DNA from: Agelas oroides
Taxonomy: Eukaryota; Porifera; Demospongiae; Agelasida; Agelasidae
Reading direction: 5' to 3'
NCBI GenBank assembly: GCA_949130485.1
Contig: OX422193.1
Location: 2,854,371 to 2,918,370, forward strand
DNA: 64,000 nucleotides
The first letter of the stretch is position 1. Each line of letters begins with the position of its first letter. The translations under genes were made by a program, and so were the position numbers. This document shows positions 39,326 through 52,480 of the stretch, piece after piece. Below the pieces are notes generated by a model. That model had not been told where the DNA came from, ran no database searches, and saw nothing but the letters and a program-made list of their open reading frames with translations.

Positions 39326-42298
39326 TTGGCTAGACCCGACTCTACCTCACTGTACCACACTCTACCCAGACTAGACCCGAATCTTCCTCACTCTCCAACA
39401 CTCCACACCGACTCTACCTCACTCTACCACTCTCTACCCTGGCTCAAACCGACTCTACCTCACTCTACCACATTCTAACCTGGCTCGACCCGACTCTACC
39501 TCACTCTACCACACTCTGCCCTGGCTCGACCCGACTCTACCTCACCCTACCTCACTCTACCCACTCTACCCTCGCTCGACCCGACTCTACTTCACTCTAC
39601 CACACTCTACCACGACTCTACCTCACTCTACCACACTCTACCCTGGCTCATACCGACTCTACCTCACTATACCACATTCTACCCTGGATCGACCCGACTC
39701 TACCTCTCTCTACCACACTCTACCCTGGATCGACCCGAGTCTACCTCACCCTACCTCACTCTACCACACTCTACCCAGGGTCGACCCCACTCTACCTCAC
39801 TCTACCACACTCTACCCTGGATCGACCCGACTCTACCTCACTCTACCCCACTCTACCACACTCTACCCTGGCTCGATCCGACTCTGCCTCACTCTACCAC
39901 CGTCTACCCTTGCTCTGCCCGACTCTACCTCACTCTACCACAATCTACCCTGGCTCAACCCGACTCTACCTCACTCTACCACCTTCTACCCTGGCTTGAC
40001 AAGACCCTACCACACTCTACCCGACTCTACCTCAATCTAACACACTCCAACCCGACTCTACCTCACTCTACCGCACTCTACCCTTGGTCGAACCGATTCT
40101 ACCTCAGTCTACCACACTCTACCCTGGATCGACCCGACTCTACCTCACTCTATCACACTCTACCCTGGCTCGACCCGACTCTACCTCACTCTAACACTCT
40201 CTACCCTGGCTCAAACCGACTCTACCTCATTCTACCACATTCTACCCTGGCTCGACCCGACTCTACTTCTCTCTACCTCACTCTACGACACTCTACCCTG
40301 GCTCGACCCGAATCTACCTCACTCTACCACACTCTACCCTGCCTCCACCCGACTCTACCTCACTCTACCACACCCTATTCTGGATCGACCCGACTCTACC
40401 TCACTCTACCACACTCTACCCTGTCTCGACCCGACTCTACCTCACTCTACCACGCTCTACCCCGACTCTACCTCACTCTACCACACTCTACCCTTACTCT
40501 ACCTCAATCTACCACACTCTACCCTGGCTCAACCAGACTCTCTATCACACTACCACACTCTACCCTGCCTCCACCCGACTCTACCTCACTCTACCACACT
40601 CTACCCTAGCTCGACCCGACTCTACCTCACTCTACCACACTCTACCATGGTTCGACCCGACTCTACCTCATTCTATCACACACTACCCCGACTCTACATC
40701 AATCTACCCCACTCTACCCTGGCTCATCCCGACTCTACCTCACTCTACCACACTCTACCCTGGCTCGACCCGACTCTACCTCACTCTTCCACACTCTTCC
40801 CCGACTCTACCTCACTCTACCACACTCTAATCTGGCTCAACCCGACTCTACCTCACTCTACCACACTCTACCCTGGCTCGAGACGACTCTACCTCACTCC
40901 ACCACACTCTACCGTGGCTAGAACAGACTCTACCTCACTCTACCACACTCTACCCTGACTCTACCTCACTCTGCCACACTCTACCCTGGCTCGACACGAC
41001 TCTACCTTACTCTACCACACTCTACCCTGGCTCGACCCGACTCTACCTCACTCTACCACACTCTACACTGACTATACCTCTCTCTACCACTCTCTTCCAC
41101 GACTCTACCTCACTCTACCACACTCTACCCTGGCTCGACCATACTGTACCTCACTCTACCACACTCTACCATGGCTCGACACGACTCTACCTCACTCTAC
41201 CACACTCTACCCTGACTCTACTTGACTGTACCTCACTCTACCTTCAGTCTACCTCACTCTACCACACTCTACCCTGGCTCGACCCGACTCTACCTCACTC
41301 TACCACACTCTACCCTGCCTCCACCCGACTCTACCTCACTCTACCACACCCTATTCTGGCTCGACACGACTCTACCTCACTCTACCACACTCTACCTTGG
41401 CCCCACCCGACTCTACCTCACTCTACCACACTCTATTCTGGCTCGACGAGACCCTACCACATTCTACCACACTCTCCCCTAGCTCGACCCGACTCTACCT
41501 CACTCTACCACGCTCTACCCCGACTCTACCTCTCTCTACCACACTCTACCCTTACTCTACCTCAATCTACCTCACTCTACCCTGGCTCAACCCGACTCTC
41601 TATCACTCTACAACACTCTACCCTTGCTCCACCCGACTGTACCTCACTCTACCCACTCTACCACACTCTACACCGAGTCTACCTCACTCTACCACTCTGT
41701 TCCCCGACTCTAACTCACTCTGCCACACTCTACCCTGGCTTAACCAGACACACCCTCACTCTACCACACTCTGCCATGGCTCGACACGACTCTACCTCAC
41801 TCTACCACACTCTACCCTGGCTCTACCCGAGTCTACCTCACTCTACCACAATCTACCCTGGCTCAACCTGACTCTACCTCATTCTACAACCTTCTACCCT
41901 GGCTCGACCCACCTCTTCCACACTCTACCCGACTCTACCTCACGCTAACCCACTCTACCCCAACTCTACCTCACACTACCACACTCTACCCTGGCTCGAA
42001 CCGGCTCCACCTCAGTCTACCACACTCTACCCTGGCTCGACCTGACTCTACCTCACTCTACCACACTCTACCCTGGCTCAAGCTGACTCTACCTCACTCT
42101 ACCACATTCTACCCTCGCTCGACCTGACTCTACCTCACTCTACCACACACTACCCCGACTCTACCTCACTCTACCACACTCTACCCTGGCTCATCCCAAC
42201 TCTAACTCACTCTAACACACTCTACCCTGGCTCGACCCGACTGTACCTCACTCTACCACACTCTACCCCGTCTCTACCTCACTTTACCACACTCTACC
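39326..42298 (+). repeat. HOR unit with transitional landmark, then diverged satellite
   Basis: The landmark is preceded by CTCTACCTTGG rather than CTCCACCTTGG, and the CTCAAACC step is followed by ACATTCTAACC rather than ACATTCAACC. From 39640 on there are many CTGGATCGACCC and CTCTCTACCACAC units and irregular ones (for example 39840-39860). Modules CCCTGCCTCCACC and CTCTCTATCACAC recur at 40330-40590. No gene seen. Confidence 0.8.
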
Positions 42299-45200
42299 TT
42301 GGCTAGACCCGACTCTACCTCACTGTACCACACTCCACCCAGGCTAGACCCGAATCTACCTCACTCTCCCACACTCCACCCCGACTCTACCACACTCTAC
42401 CACTGTCTACCCTGGCTCAAACCGACTCTACCTCACTCTACCACATTCTACCCTTGCTCGACCCGACTCTACCTCACTCTACCACACTCTGCCCTGGCTC
42501 GACCCGACTCTACCTCACCCTACCTCACTCTACCCACTCTGCCCTCGCTCGACCCGACTCTACCTCACTCTACCTCATTCTACCACGACTCTACCTCACT
42601 CTACCACACTCTACCCTGCCTCGACCCGACACTACCTCACTCTACCTCACTCTACCCTGGCTCAAACCGACTCTACCTCACTCTACCAAATTCTACCCTG
42701 GATCGACCCGACTCTACCTCTCTCTACCACACTCTACCCTGGATCGACCCGACTCTGCCTCACCCTACCTCACTCTACCACACTCTACCCTGGGTCGACC
42801 CCACTCTACCTCACTCTACCACACTCTACCCTGGCTCGACCCGACTCTACGTCACTCTACCACACTCTACCCTGGCTCGACCCGATTCTACCTCATTCTA
42901 CCACATCCTACCCTGGCTCGACCCGACTCTACCTCTCTCTACCACACTCTATCCTGGCTCAACCCGGCTCTACCTCACTCTACCACACTCTACCCTCGAT
43001 CGAGCCGACTCTACCTCACTCTACCACACTGTACCCTTCCTCGACCCGACTCTACCTCACTGTACCTCATTCTACCACACTGTACCCTGGCTCGACCCGA
43101 CTCTGCCTCACTCTACCACCGTCTACCCTTGCTCTGCCCGACTCTACCTCACTCTACCACAATCTACCCTGGCTCAACCCGACTCTACCTCACTCTACCA
43201 CCTTCTACCCTGGCTCGACCCGACCCTACCACACTCTACCCGACTCTACCTCACTCTAACACACTCCACCCCTACTCTACCTCACTCTACCACACTCTAC
43301 CCTGGGTCGAACCGATTCTACCTCAGTCTACCACACTCTACCCTGGATCGACCCAACTCTACCTCACTCTATCACACTCTACCCTGGCTCGACCCTACTC
43401 TACCTCACTCTAACACTCTCTACACTGGCTCAAACCGACTCTACCTCACTCTACCACATTCTACCCTGGCTCGACCCGACTCTACCTCACTCTACCACAC
43501 TCTGCCCTGGCTCGACCCGACTCTACCTCACCCTACCTCACTATACCACACTCTACCCTCGCTCAACCCGACTCTACCTCACTCTACCACACTCTACACC
43601 GACTGTATCTCACTCTACCACACTCTACCCAGGCTCGACCCGACTCTACCTCACTCTACCACACACTCTACCCTGGCTCATCCCAACTCTAACTCACTCT
43701 ACCACACTCTACCCTGGCTCGACCCTACTCTACCTTACTCTACCACACTCTACCCCGTCTCTACCTCACTCTACCACACTCTACCTTGGCTAGACCCGAC
43801 TCTACCTCTCTCTACCCCACTCTACCCTGGGTCGACCCGAATCTACCTCTCTCTACCACACTCTACCCTGGCTCGACCCGACCCTACCACACTCTACCCG
43901 ACTCTACCTCACTCTAACACACTCCACCCCTACTCTACCTCACTCTACCACACTCTACCCTGGGTCGAACCGATTCTACCTCAGTCTACCACACTCTACC
44001 CTGGATCGACCCGACTCTACCTCACTCTATCACACTCTACCCTGGCTCGACCCGACTCTACCTCACTCTAACACTCTCTACCCTGGCTCAAACCGACTCT
44101 ACCTCACTCTACCACATTCTACCCTGGCTCGACCCGACTCTACCTCACTCTACCACACTCTGCCCTGGCTCGACCCGACTCTACCTCACCCTACCTCACT
44201 ATACCACACTCTACCCTCGCTCAACCCGACTCTACCTCACTCTACCACACTCTACACCGACTCTATCTCACTCTACCACACTCTACCCAGGCTCGACCCG
44301 ACTCTACCTCACTCTACCACACACTCTACCCTGGCTCATCCCAACTCTAAATCACTCTACCACACTCTACCCTGGCTCGACCCTACTCTACCTTACTCTA
44401 CCACACTCTACCCCGTCTCTACCTCACTCTACCACACTCTACCTTGGCTAGACCCGACTCTACCTCACTCTACCGCACTCTACCCAGCCTAGACCCGAAT
44501 CTACCTCACTCTCCCACACTCTACCCCGGCTCTACCTCACTCTACCACACTCTACCCTGGCTCATCCCGACTCTACCTTACTCTACCACACTCTACCCTG
44601 TCTCAACCCAACTCTACCTCACTCTACCACACTCTACCCCGGCTCTACCATACTACCACATTCTACCTTGGCTAGACCCGACTCTACCTCACTCTACCAC
44701 ACTCTACCCTGGCTCAAACCGACTCTACCTCACTCTACCACACTCTACCCAGGCTCGACCCGACTCTACCTCTCTCTACCACACTCTACCCTGGCTCGAC
44801 CCGACCCTACCACACTCTACCCGACTCTACCTCACTCTAACACACTCCACCCCTACTCTACCTCACTCTACCACACTCTACCCTGGGTCGAACCGATTCT
44901 ACCTCAGTCTACCACACTCTACCCTGGATCGACCCGACTCTACCTCACTCTATCACACTCTACCCTGGCTCGACCCGACTCTACCTCACTCTAACACTCT
45001 CTACCCTGGCTCAAACCGACTCTACCTCACTCTACCACATTCTACCCTGGCTCGACCCGACTCTACCTCACTCTACCACACTCTGCCCTGGCTCGACCCG
45101 ACTCTACCTCACCCTACCTCACTATACCACACTCTACCCTCGCTCAACCCGACTCTACCTCACTCTACCACACTCTACACCGACTCTATCTCACTCTACC

Positions 45201-46133
45201 ACACTCTACCCAGGCTCGACCCGACTCTACCTCACTCTACCACACACTCTACCCTGGCTCATCCCAACTCTAAATCACTCTACCACACTCTACCCTGGCT
45301 CGACCCTACTCTACCTTACTCTACCACACTCTACCCCGTCTCTACCTCACTCTACCACACTCTACCTTGGCTAGACCCGACTCTACCTCACTCTACCGCA
45401 CTCTACCCAGCCTAGACCCGAATCTACCTCACTCTCCCACACTTTACCCCGGCTCTACCTCACTCTACCACACTCTACCCCGACTCTACCATACTACCAC
45501 ATTCTACCTTGGCTAGACCCGACTCTACCTCACTCTACCACACTCTACCCTGGCTCAAACCGACTCTACCTCACTCTACCACACTCTACCCAGGCTCTAC
45601 CCGACTCTACCTCTCTCTACCACACTCTACCCTGGCTCGACCCGACTCTACCTCACTCTACCACACTCTACCTTGGCTAGTCCCGACTCTACCTCACTCT
45701 ACCACACTCTACCCAGCCTAGACCCGAATCTACCTCACTCTCTCACACTCTAACCCGGCTCTACCTCACTCTACCACACTCTACCCTGGCTCATCCGAAC
45801 TCTAAGTCACTCTACCACATTCTACCCTGGCTCGACCCGACTCTACCTCACTCTACCACACTCTACCCTAGCTCAATCCGACTCTACCTCACTCTATCAC
45901 ATTCCACCCTCGCTCGACCCGACTCCCCTCATTCTACCACACTCTACCCCGACTCTACCTCACTCTACCACACTCTACCCTGGCTCATCCGAACTCTAAC
46001 TCACTCTACCACACTCTACCCTGGCTCGACCCGACTCTACCTTACTCTACCACACTCTTCCCCGACTCTACCTCTCTCTACCACACTCTACCCTGGCTCG
46101 ATACGACTCTACCTCACTCCACCACACTCTACC
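42299..46133 (+). repeat. Regular 41-mer-rich block with intermediate landmark
   Basis: Landmark at 42299 reads CCCAGGCTAGACCC and CGAATCTACC, with CTCTCCCACACTCC, between the left form and the form seen at 44444, 45367, 51716 and later. Long runs of ordinary 41-mers give the longest open + frame of the window (42299-44071, 590 codons). That frame shifts meaninglessly with the 41-bp phase and is not proposed as a gene. Two-base insertions (ACCACACACTC) occur near 43665, 44318 and 45241. Confidence 0.85.
43222..45640 (+). repeat. 658-bp and 923-bp tandem duplications
   Basis: The GACCCTACCACAC marker occurs at 43222, 43880 and 44803, giving spacings of 658 and 923. The ACACACTC two-base insertion, CTCAAACCG and landmark (44444, 45367) steps follow the same 923 spacing to about 45640. 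The 265-bp difference is the added block with CAGCCTAGACCC and CCCCGGCTC near 44490-44800. Confidence 0.85.
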
Positions 46134-49100
46134 GTGGCTCGAACAGACTCTACCTCACTCTCCCACTCTCTACACCGACTCTACCTCACTCTACCACTCT
46201 CTTCCCCGACTCTACCTCACTCTACCACACTCTACCCTGGCTCGACCAGACACACCCTCACTCTACCACACTCTACCATGGCTCGACACGACTCTACCTC
46301 ACTCTACCACACTCTACCCCGACTCTATATCACTCTACCTCACTCTACCTTGACTCTACCTCACTCTACCACACTCTACCCTGGCTCGACCAGACTGTAC
46401 CTCACTCTACCACACTCTACCAATGCTCGACACGACTCTACCTAACTCTACTACACTCTACCCTGGCTCGATCAGACACACCCTCACTCTACCACACTCT
46501 ACCATGGCTCGACACGACTCTACCTCACTCTACCACACTCTACCCCAACTCTATATCACTCTACCTCACTCTACCTTGAGTCTACCTCACTCTACCACAC
46601 TCTACCCTGGCTCGACCAGACTCTACCTAGCTCTACCACACCCTACCCTGGCTCGACACGACTCTACCTCTCTCTACCGCACTCTACCCTTGCTCGACCC
46701 GACTCTACCTCACTCTACCACACTCTACACCGACTCTACCTCACTCTACCACTCTCTTCCACGACTCTACCTCACTCTACCACACTCTACCCTGGCTCGA
46801 CCAGACTCTACCTCACTCTACCACACTCTACCATGGCTCGACACGACTCTACCTCACTCTACCATACTCTACCCCAACTCTACCTCTCTCTACCTCACTC
46901 TACCTTGAGTCTACCTCACTCTACCACACTCTACTCTGGCTCGACCCGACTCTACCTCACTCTACCACACTCTACCCTGCCTCCACCCGACTCTACCTCA
47001 CTCTACCACACCCTATTCTGGCTCGACCCGACTGTACCTCACTCTACCACACTCTACCCTGGCTCGACCCGACTCTACCTCACTCTACCACACTCTACCC
47101 TATTTTCACCCGACTCTCCCTCACTGTACCACACTCTACCTCACTCTACCACACTCTACCCTATTTTCACCCGACTCTCCCTCACTGTACCACACTCTAC
47201 CCTTGCTGCACCTGACTCTACCTCACTCTACCACGCTCTACCCCGACTCTACCTCACTCTACCACACTCTACCCTTACTCTACCTCAATCTACCACACTC
47301 TACCCTGGCTCAACCATACTCTCTATCACACTACCACACTCTACCCTGCCTCCACCCGACTCTACCTCACACTATCACACTCTACCCTAGCTCGACCCGA
47401 CTCTACCTCACTCTACCACACTCTACCATGGTTCGACCCGACTCTCCCTCACTCTACCACACTCTACCCTGGCTCGACCCAACTCTACCTCACTCTACCA
47501 TGCTCTACCCCGACTCTACCTCACTCTACCACACTCTACCCTTACTCTACCTCAATCTACCACACTCTACCCTGGCTCAACCCGACTCTCTATCACTCTA
47601 CCACACTCTGCCCTGACTCGACCCGACTCTACCTCAATCTACCACACTCTACCCTGGGTCGACCGGACTCTACCTCACTCTACCTCACTCTACCACACTC
47701 TAACCCGACTCTACCACACTCTACCACACTCTCCCCTGACTCGACCCGACTCTACCTCACTCTACCACGCTCTACCCCGATTCTACCTCACTCTACCACA
47801 CTCTACCCTTACTCTACCTCAATCTACCTCACTCTACCCTGGCTCAACCCGACTCTCTATCACTCTACCACACTCTACCCTTGCTCCACCCGATACTACC
47901 TCACTCTACCACACTGTACCCCGACTCTACCTCAGTCTACCACACTATACCCTGGCTCGACCCGACTCTACCTCACTCTACCACTCTCTACCCTGGCACG
48001 ACCCGACTCTACCTCATTCTATCACACACTACCCCGACTCTACATCAATCTACCCCACTCTACCCTGGCTCATCCCGACTCTACCTCACTCTACCACACT
48101 CTACCCTGGCTCGACCCGACTCTACCTCACTCTACCACACTCTTCCCCGACTCTACCTCTCTCTACCACACTCTACCCTGGCTCGAGACGACTGTACCTC
48201 ACTCCACCACACTCTACCCAGCCTAGACCCGAATCTACCTCACTCTCCCACACTCTACCCCGGCTCTACCTCACTCTACCACACTCTACCCCAACTCTAT
48301 ATCACTCTACCTCACTCTACCTTGAGTCTACCTCACTCTACCACACTCTACCCAGGCTCGACCAGACTCTACCTAACTCTACCACACTCTACCCTGGCTC
48401 GACACGACTCTACCTCTCTCTACCGCACTCTACCCTTGCTCGACCCGACTCTACCTCACTCTACCACACTCTACACCGACTCTACCTCACTCTACCACTC
48501 TCTTCAACGACTCTACCTCACTCTACCACACTCTACCCTGGCTCGATCAGACACACCCTCACTCTACCACACTCTACCATGGCTCGACACGACTCTACCT
48601 CACTCTACCACACTCTACCCCAACTCTATATCACTCTACCTTGGCTAGACCCGACTCTACCTCACTCTACCACTCTCTACCCTGGCTCGACCCGACTCTA
48701 CCTCACTCTACCACACTCTACCACACTCTACCCTGCCTCCACCTGACTCTACCTCACTCTACCATACCCTATTCTGGCTCGACCCGACTCTACCTCACTC
48801 TACCACACTCTACCCTGGCTCGACCCGACTCTACCTCACTCTACCACACTCTACCCTATTTTCACCCGACTCTCCCTCACTGTACCACACTCTACCTCAC
48901 TCTACCATACTCTACCCTATTTTCACCCGACTCTCCCTCACTGTACCACACTCTACCCTTGCTGCACCTGACTCTACCTCACTCTACCACGCTCTACCCC
49001 GACTCTACCTCACTCTACCACACTCTACCCTTACTCTACCTCAATCTACCACACTCTACCCTTGCTCAACCATACTCTCTATCACACTACCACACTCTAC

Positions 49101-50940
49101 CCTGCCTCCACCCGACTCTACCTCACACTACCACACTCTACACTAGCTCGACCCGACTCTACCTCACTCTACCACACTCTACCATGGTTCGACCCGACTC
49201 TCCCTCACTCTACCACACTCTACCCTGGCTCGACCCAACTCTACCTCACTCTACCATGCTCTACCCCGACTCTACCTCACTCTACCACACTCTACCCTTA
49301 CTCTACCTCAATCTACCACACTCTACCCTGGCTCAACCCGACTCTCTATCACTCTACCACACTCTGCCCTGACTCGACCCGACTCTACCTCACTCTACCA
49401 CACTCTACCCTGGCTCGACCCGACTCTACCTCAGTATACCACACTCTACCATTGTTCGACCCGACTCTCGCTCACTCTACCACACTCTACCCTGGGTCGA
49501 CGCGACTCTACCTCACTCTACCACACTCTTCCCCGACTCTACCTCACTCTACCACACCCTAATCTGGCTCGACCCGACTCTACCTCACTCTACCACACTC
49601 TACACCGACTCTACCTCACTCTAACACTCTCTTCCCCGACTCTACCTCACTCTACCACATTCTACCCTGGCTCATCCCGACTCTGCCTCACTCTACCTCA
49701 CTCTACCGTGGCTCTGCCCGACTCTACCTCACTCTACCACAATCTATCCTGGCTCAACCCGACTCTACCTCACTCTACCACCTTCTACCCTGGTTCGACC
49801 CGACCCTACCACACTCTACCCGACTCTACCTCACTCTAACACACTCCACCCCGACTCTACCTCACTCTACCACACTCTACCCTGGGTCGAACCGATTCTA
49901 CCTCACTCTAACACTCTCCACCCTGGCTCAAACCGACTCTACCTCACTCTACCACATTCTACCCTGGCTCGACCCGACTCTACCTCACTCTACCACACTC
50001 TTCCCTGGCTCTACCTCACTCTACCACACTCTACCCTGGCTCATCACAACTCTAACTTACTCCACCACACTCTACCCTGGCTCGACCCGACTCTACCTCA
50101 CTCTACCACACTCTAACCTAGCTCAATCCGACTCTACCTCACTCTATCACATTCTACTCTCGCTCGACCCGACTCTCCCTCACTCTACCACACTCTACCC
50201 CGTCTCTACCTCACTCTACCACACTCTACCCTGGCTCATCCCGACTCTACCTTACTCTACCACACTCTACCCTGGCTCAATCCGACTCTCTATCACTCTA
50301 CCACACTCTGCCCTGACTCGACCCGACTCTACCTCAATCTACCACACTCTACCCTGGGTCGACCGGACTCTACCTCACTCTACCACACTCTACCCTAGCT
50401 CGACCCGACCCTACCTCACTCTACGTACCACACTCTACCATGGTTCGACCCAACTCTCCCTCACTCTACCACACTCTACACTGGCTCGACCCGACTCTAC
50501 CTCACTCTACCACGCTCTAACCCGACTCTACCTCACTCTACCACACCCTACCCTTACTATACTTCAATCTACCACAATCTACCCTGGCTCAACCCGACTC
50601 TACTTCACTCTACCACCATCTAACCTGGCTCGACCCGACTCTCTTCCACACTCTACCCGACTCTACCTCACTCTAACACACTCTACCCCGACTCTACCTC
50701 ACTCTACCACACTCTACCCTGGCTCGACCCGACTCTACCTCAGTATACCACACTATACCCTGGGTCGACCCGACTCTACTTCACTCTACCACTCTCTACC
50801 CTGGCTCGACCCGACTCTACCTCATTCTATCACACACTACCCCGACTCTACATCAATCTACCCCACTCTACCCTGGCTCATCCCGACTCTACCTCACTCT
50901 AGCACACTCTACCCTGGCTCGACCCGACTCTACCTCACTC
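46134..50940 (+). repeat. Mixed satellite block with TATTTT units and CCTTGAGTC units
   Basis: Modules CACACCCTCAC, CCAATGCTCG, CTATATCAC and CCTTGAGTC dominate at 46240-46920 and 48290-48640. The section 46960-47640 is repeated at 48716-49396 (offset 1756). The CAGTATAC marker appears at 49432 and 50741. A four-base insertion (CTACGTACCAC) lies near 50423. No non-satellite sequence found. Confidence 0.83.
46960..49396 (+). repeat. 1756-bp offset duplication carrying paired TATTTT monomers
   Basis: CCCTATTTTCACCCG occurs in pairs 61 bp apart (TATTTT at 47101 and 47162; again at 48857 and 48918), each followed by CTCACTGTACC. The 1756-bp offset also holds for CCCTGCCTCCACC and for CTTGCTGCACCTG. 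The intervening 47641-48715 is a different mix of modules. Confidence 0.85.
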
Positions 50941-52480
50941 TACCACACTCTTCCCCGACTCTACCTCACTCTACCACACTCTAATCTGGCTCGACCCGAC
51001 TCTACCTCACTCTACCACACTCTGCACCGACTCTACCTCACTCTAACACTCTCTTCACCGACTCTACCTCACTCTACCACATTCTACCCTGGCTCATCCC
51101 GACTCTGCCTCACTCTACCTCACTCTACCGTGGCTCTGCCCGACTCTACCTCACTCTACCACAATCTATCGTGGCTCAACCCGACTCTACCTCACACTAC
51201 CACCTTCTACCCTGGCTCGACCCGACCCTACCACACTCTACCCGACTCTACCTCACTCTAACACACTCCACCCCGACTCTACCTCACTCTACCACACTCT
51301 ACCCTGGGTCGAACCGATTCTACCTCAGTCTACCACACTCTACCCTGGATCGACCCGACTCTACCTCACTCTATCACACTCTACCCTGGCTCGACCCGAC
51401 TCTACCTCACTCTAGCACTCTCTACCCTGGCTCAAACCGACTCTACCTCACTCTACCACATTCTACCCTGGCTCGACCCGACTCTACCTCACTCTACCAC
51501 ACTCTGCCCTGGCTCGACCCGACTCTACCTCACCCTACCTCACTATACCACACTCTACCCTCGCTCGACCCGACTCTACCTCACTCTACCACACACTCTA
51601 CCCTGGCTCATCCCAACTCTAACTCACTCTACCACACTCTACCCTGGCTCGACCCTACTCTACCTCACTCTACCACACTCTACCCCGTCTCTACCTCACT
51701 CTACCACACTCTACCTTGGCTAGACCCGATTCTACCTCACTCTACCACACTCTACCCAGCCTAGACCCGAATCTACCTCACTCTCCCACACTCTACCCCG
51801 GCTCTACCTCACTCTACCACACTCTACCCTGGCTCATCCCGACTCTACCTTACTCTACCACACTCTACCCTGTCTCAACCCAACTCTACCTCACTCTACC
51901 ACACTCTACCCCGACTCTACCACACTACCACATTCTACCTTGGCTAGACCCGACTCTACCTCACTCTACCACACTCTACCCTGGCTCAAACCGACTCTAC
52001 CTCACTCTACCACACTCTACCCAGGCTCGACCCGACTCTACCTCTCTCTACCACACTCTACCCTGGCTCGACCCGACTCTACCTCACTCTACCACACTCT
52101 ACCCCGGCTCTACCTCACTCTCCCACACTCTACCCCGGCTCTACCTCACTCTACCACACTCTACCCTGGCTCATCCCAACTCTAACTCACTCTACCACAC
52201 TCTACCCTGGCTCGACCCGACTCTACCTCACTCTACCACACTCTACCCTGGCTCATCCCAACTCTAACTCACTCTACCACACTCTACCCTGGCTCGACCC
52301 GACTCTACCTCACTCTACCACACTCTACACTAGCTCAATCCAACTCTACCTCACTCTATCACATTCTACTCTCGCTCGACCCGACTCTCCCTCACTCTAC
52401 CACACTCTACCCCGACTCTACCTCACTCTACCACACTCTACCCTGGCTCATCCGAACTCTAACTCACTCTACCACACTCT
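50941..52480 (+). repeat. Right-type HOR block, first copy
   Basis: Contains CTCTGCACCGAC, CCGTGGCTCTGCCCG, GGTCGAACCGATTC and the right-type landmark at 51716 (TTGGCTAGACCC, CAGCCTAGACCC, CTCTCCCACAC, CCCCGGCTC). The segment 50940-52180 recurs at 55099-56340, offset 4159 (51716/55875 and 51940/56099). Confidence 0.85.

Noticed and set aside
42299-44071. 590-codon frame as a giant repeat protein (mucin- or silk-like)
   Set aside because: It begins at a TTG inside the HOR landmark, overlaps other open frames over most of its length, and its repeat is the frame-rotated 41-mer. Real coding minisatellites keep units that are multiples of three.
49550-49562. CCCTAA resembling vertebrate-type telomere repeat
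   Set aside because: Occurs as an isolated variant (CACCCTAATCTGG) of the ordinary monomer, not in tandem. No telomeric tract exists in the window.
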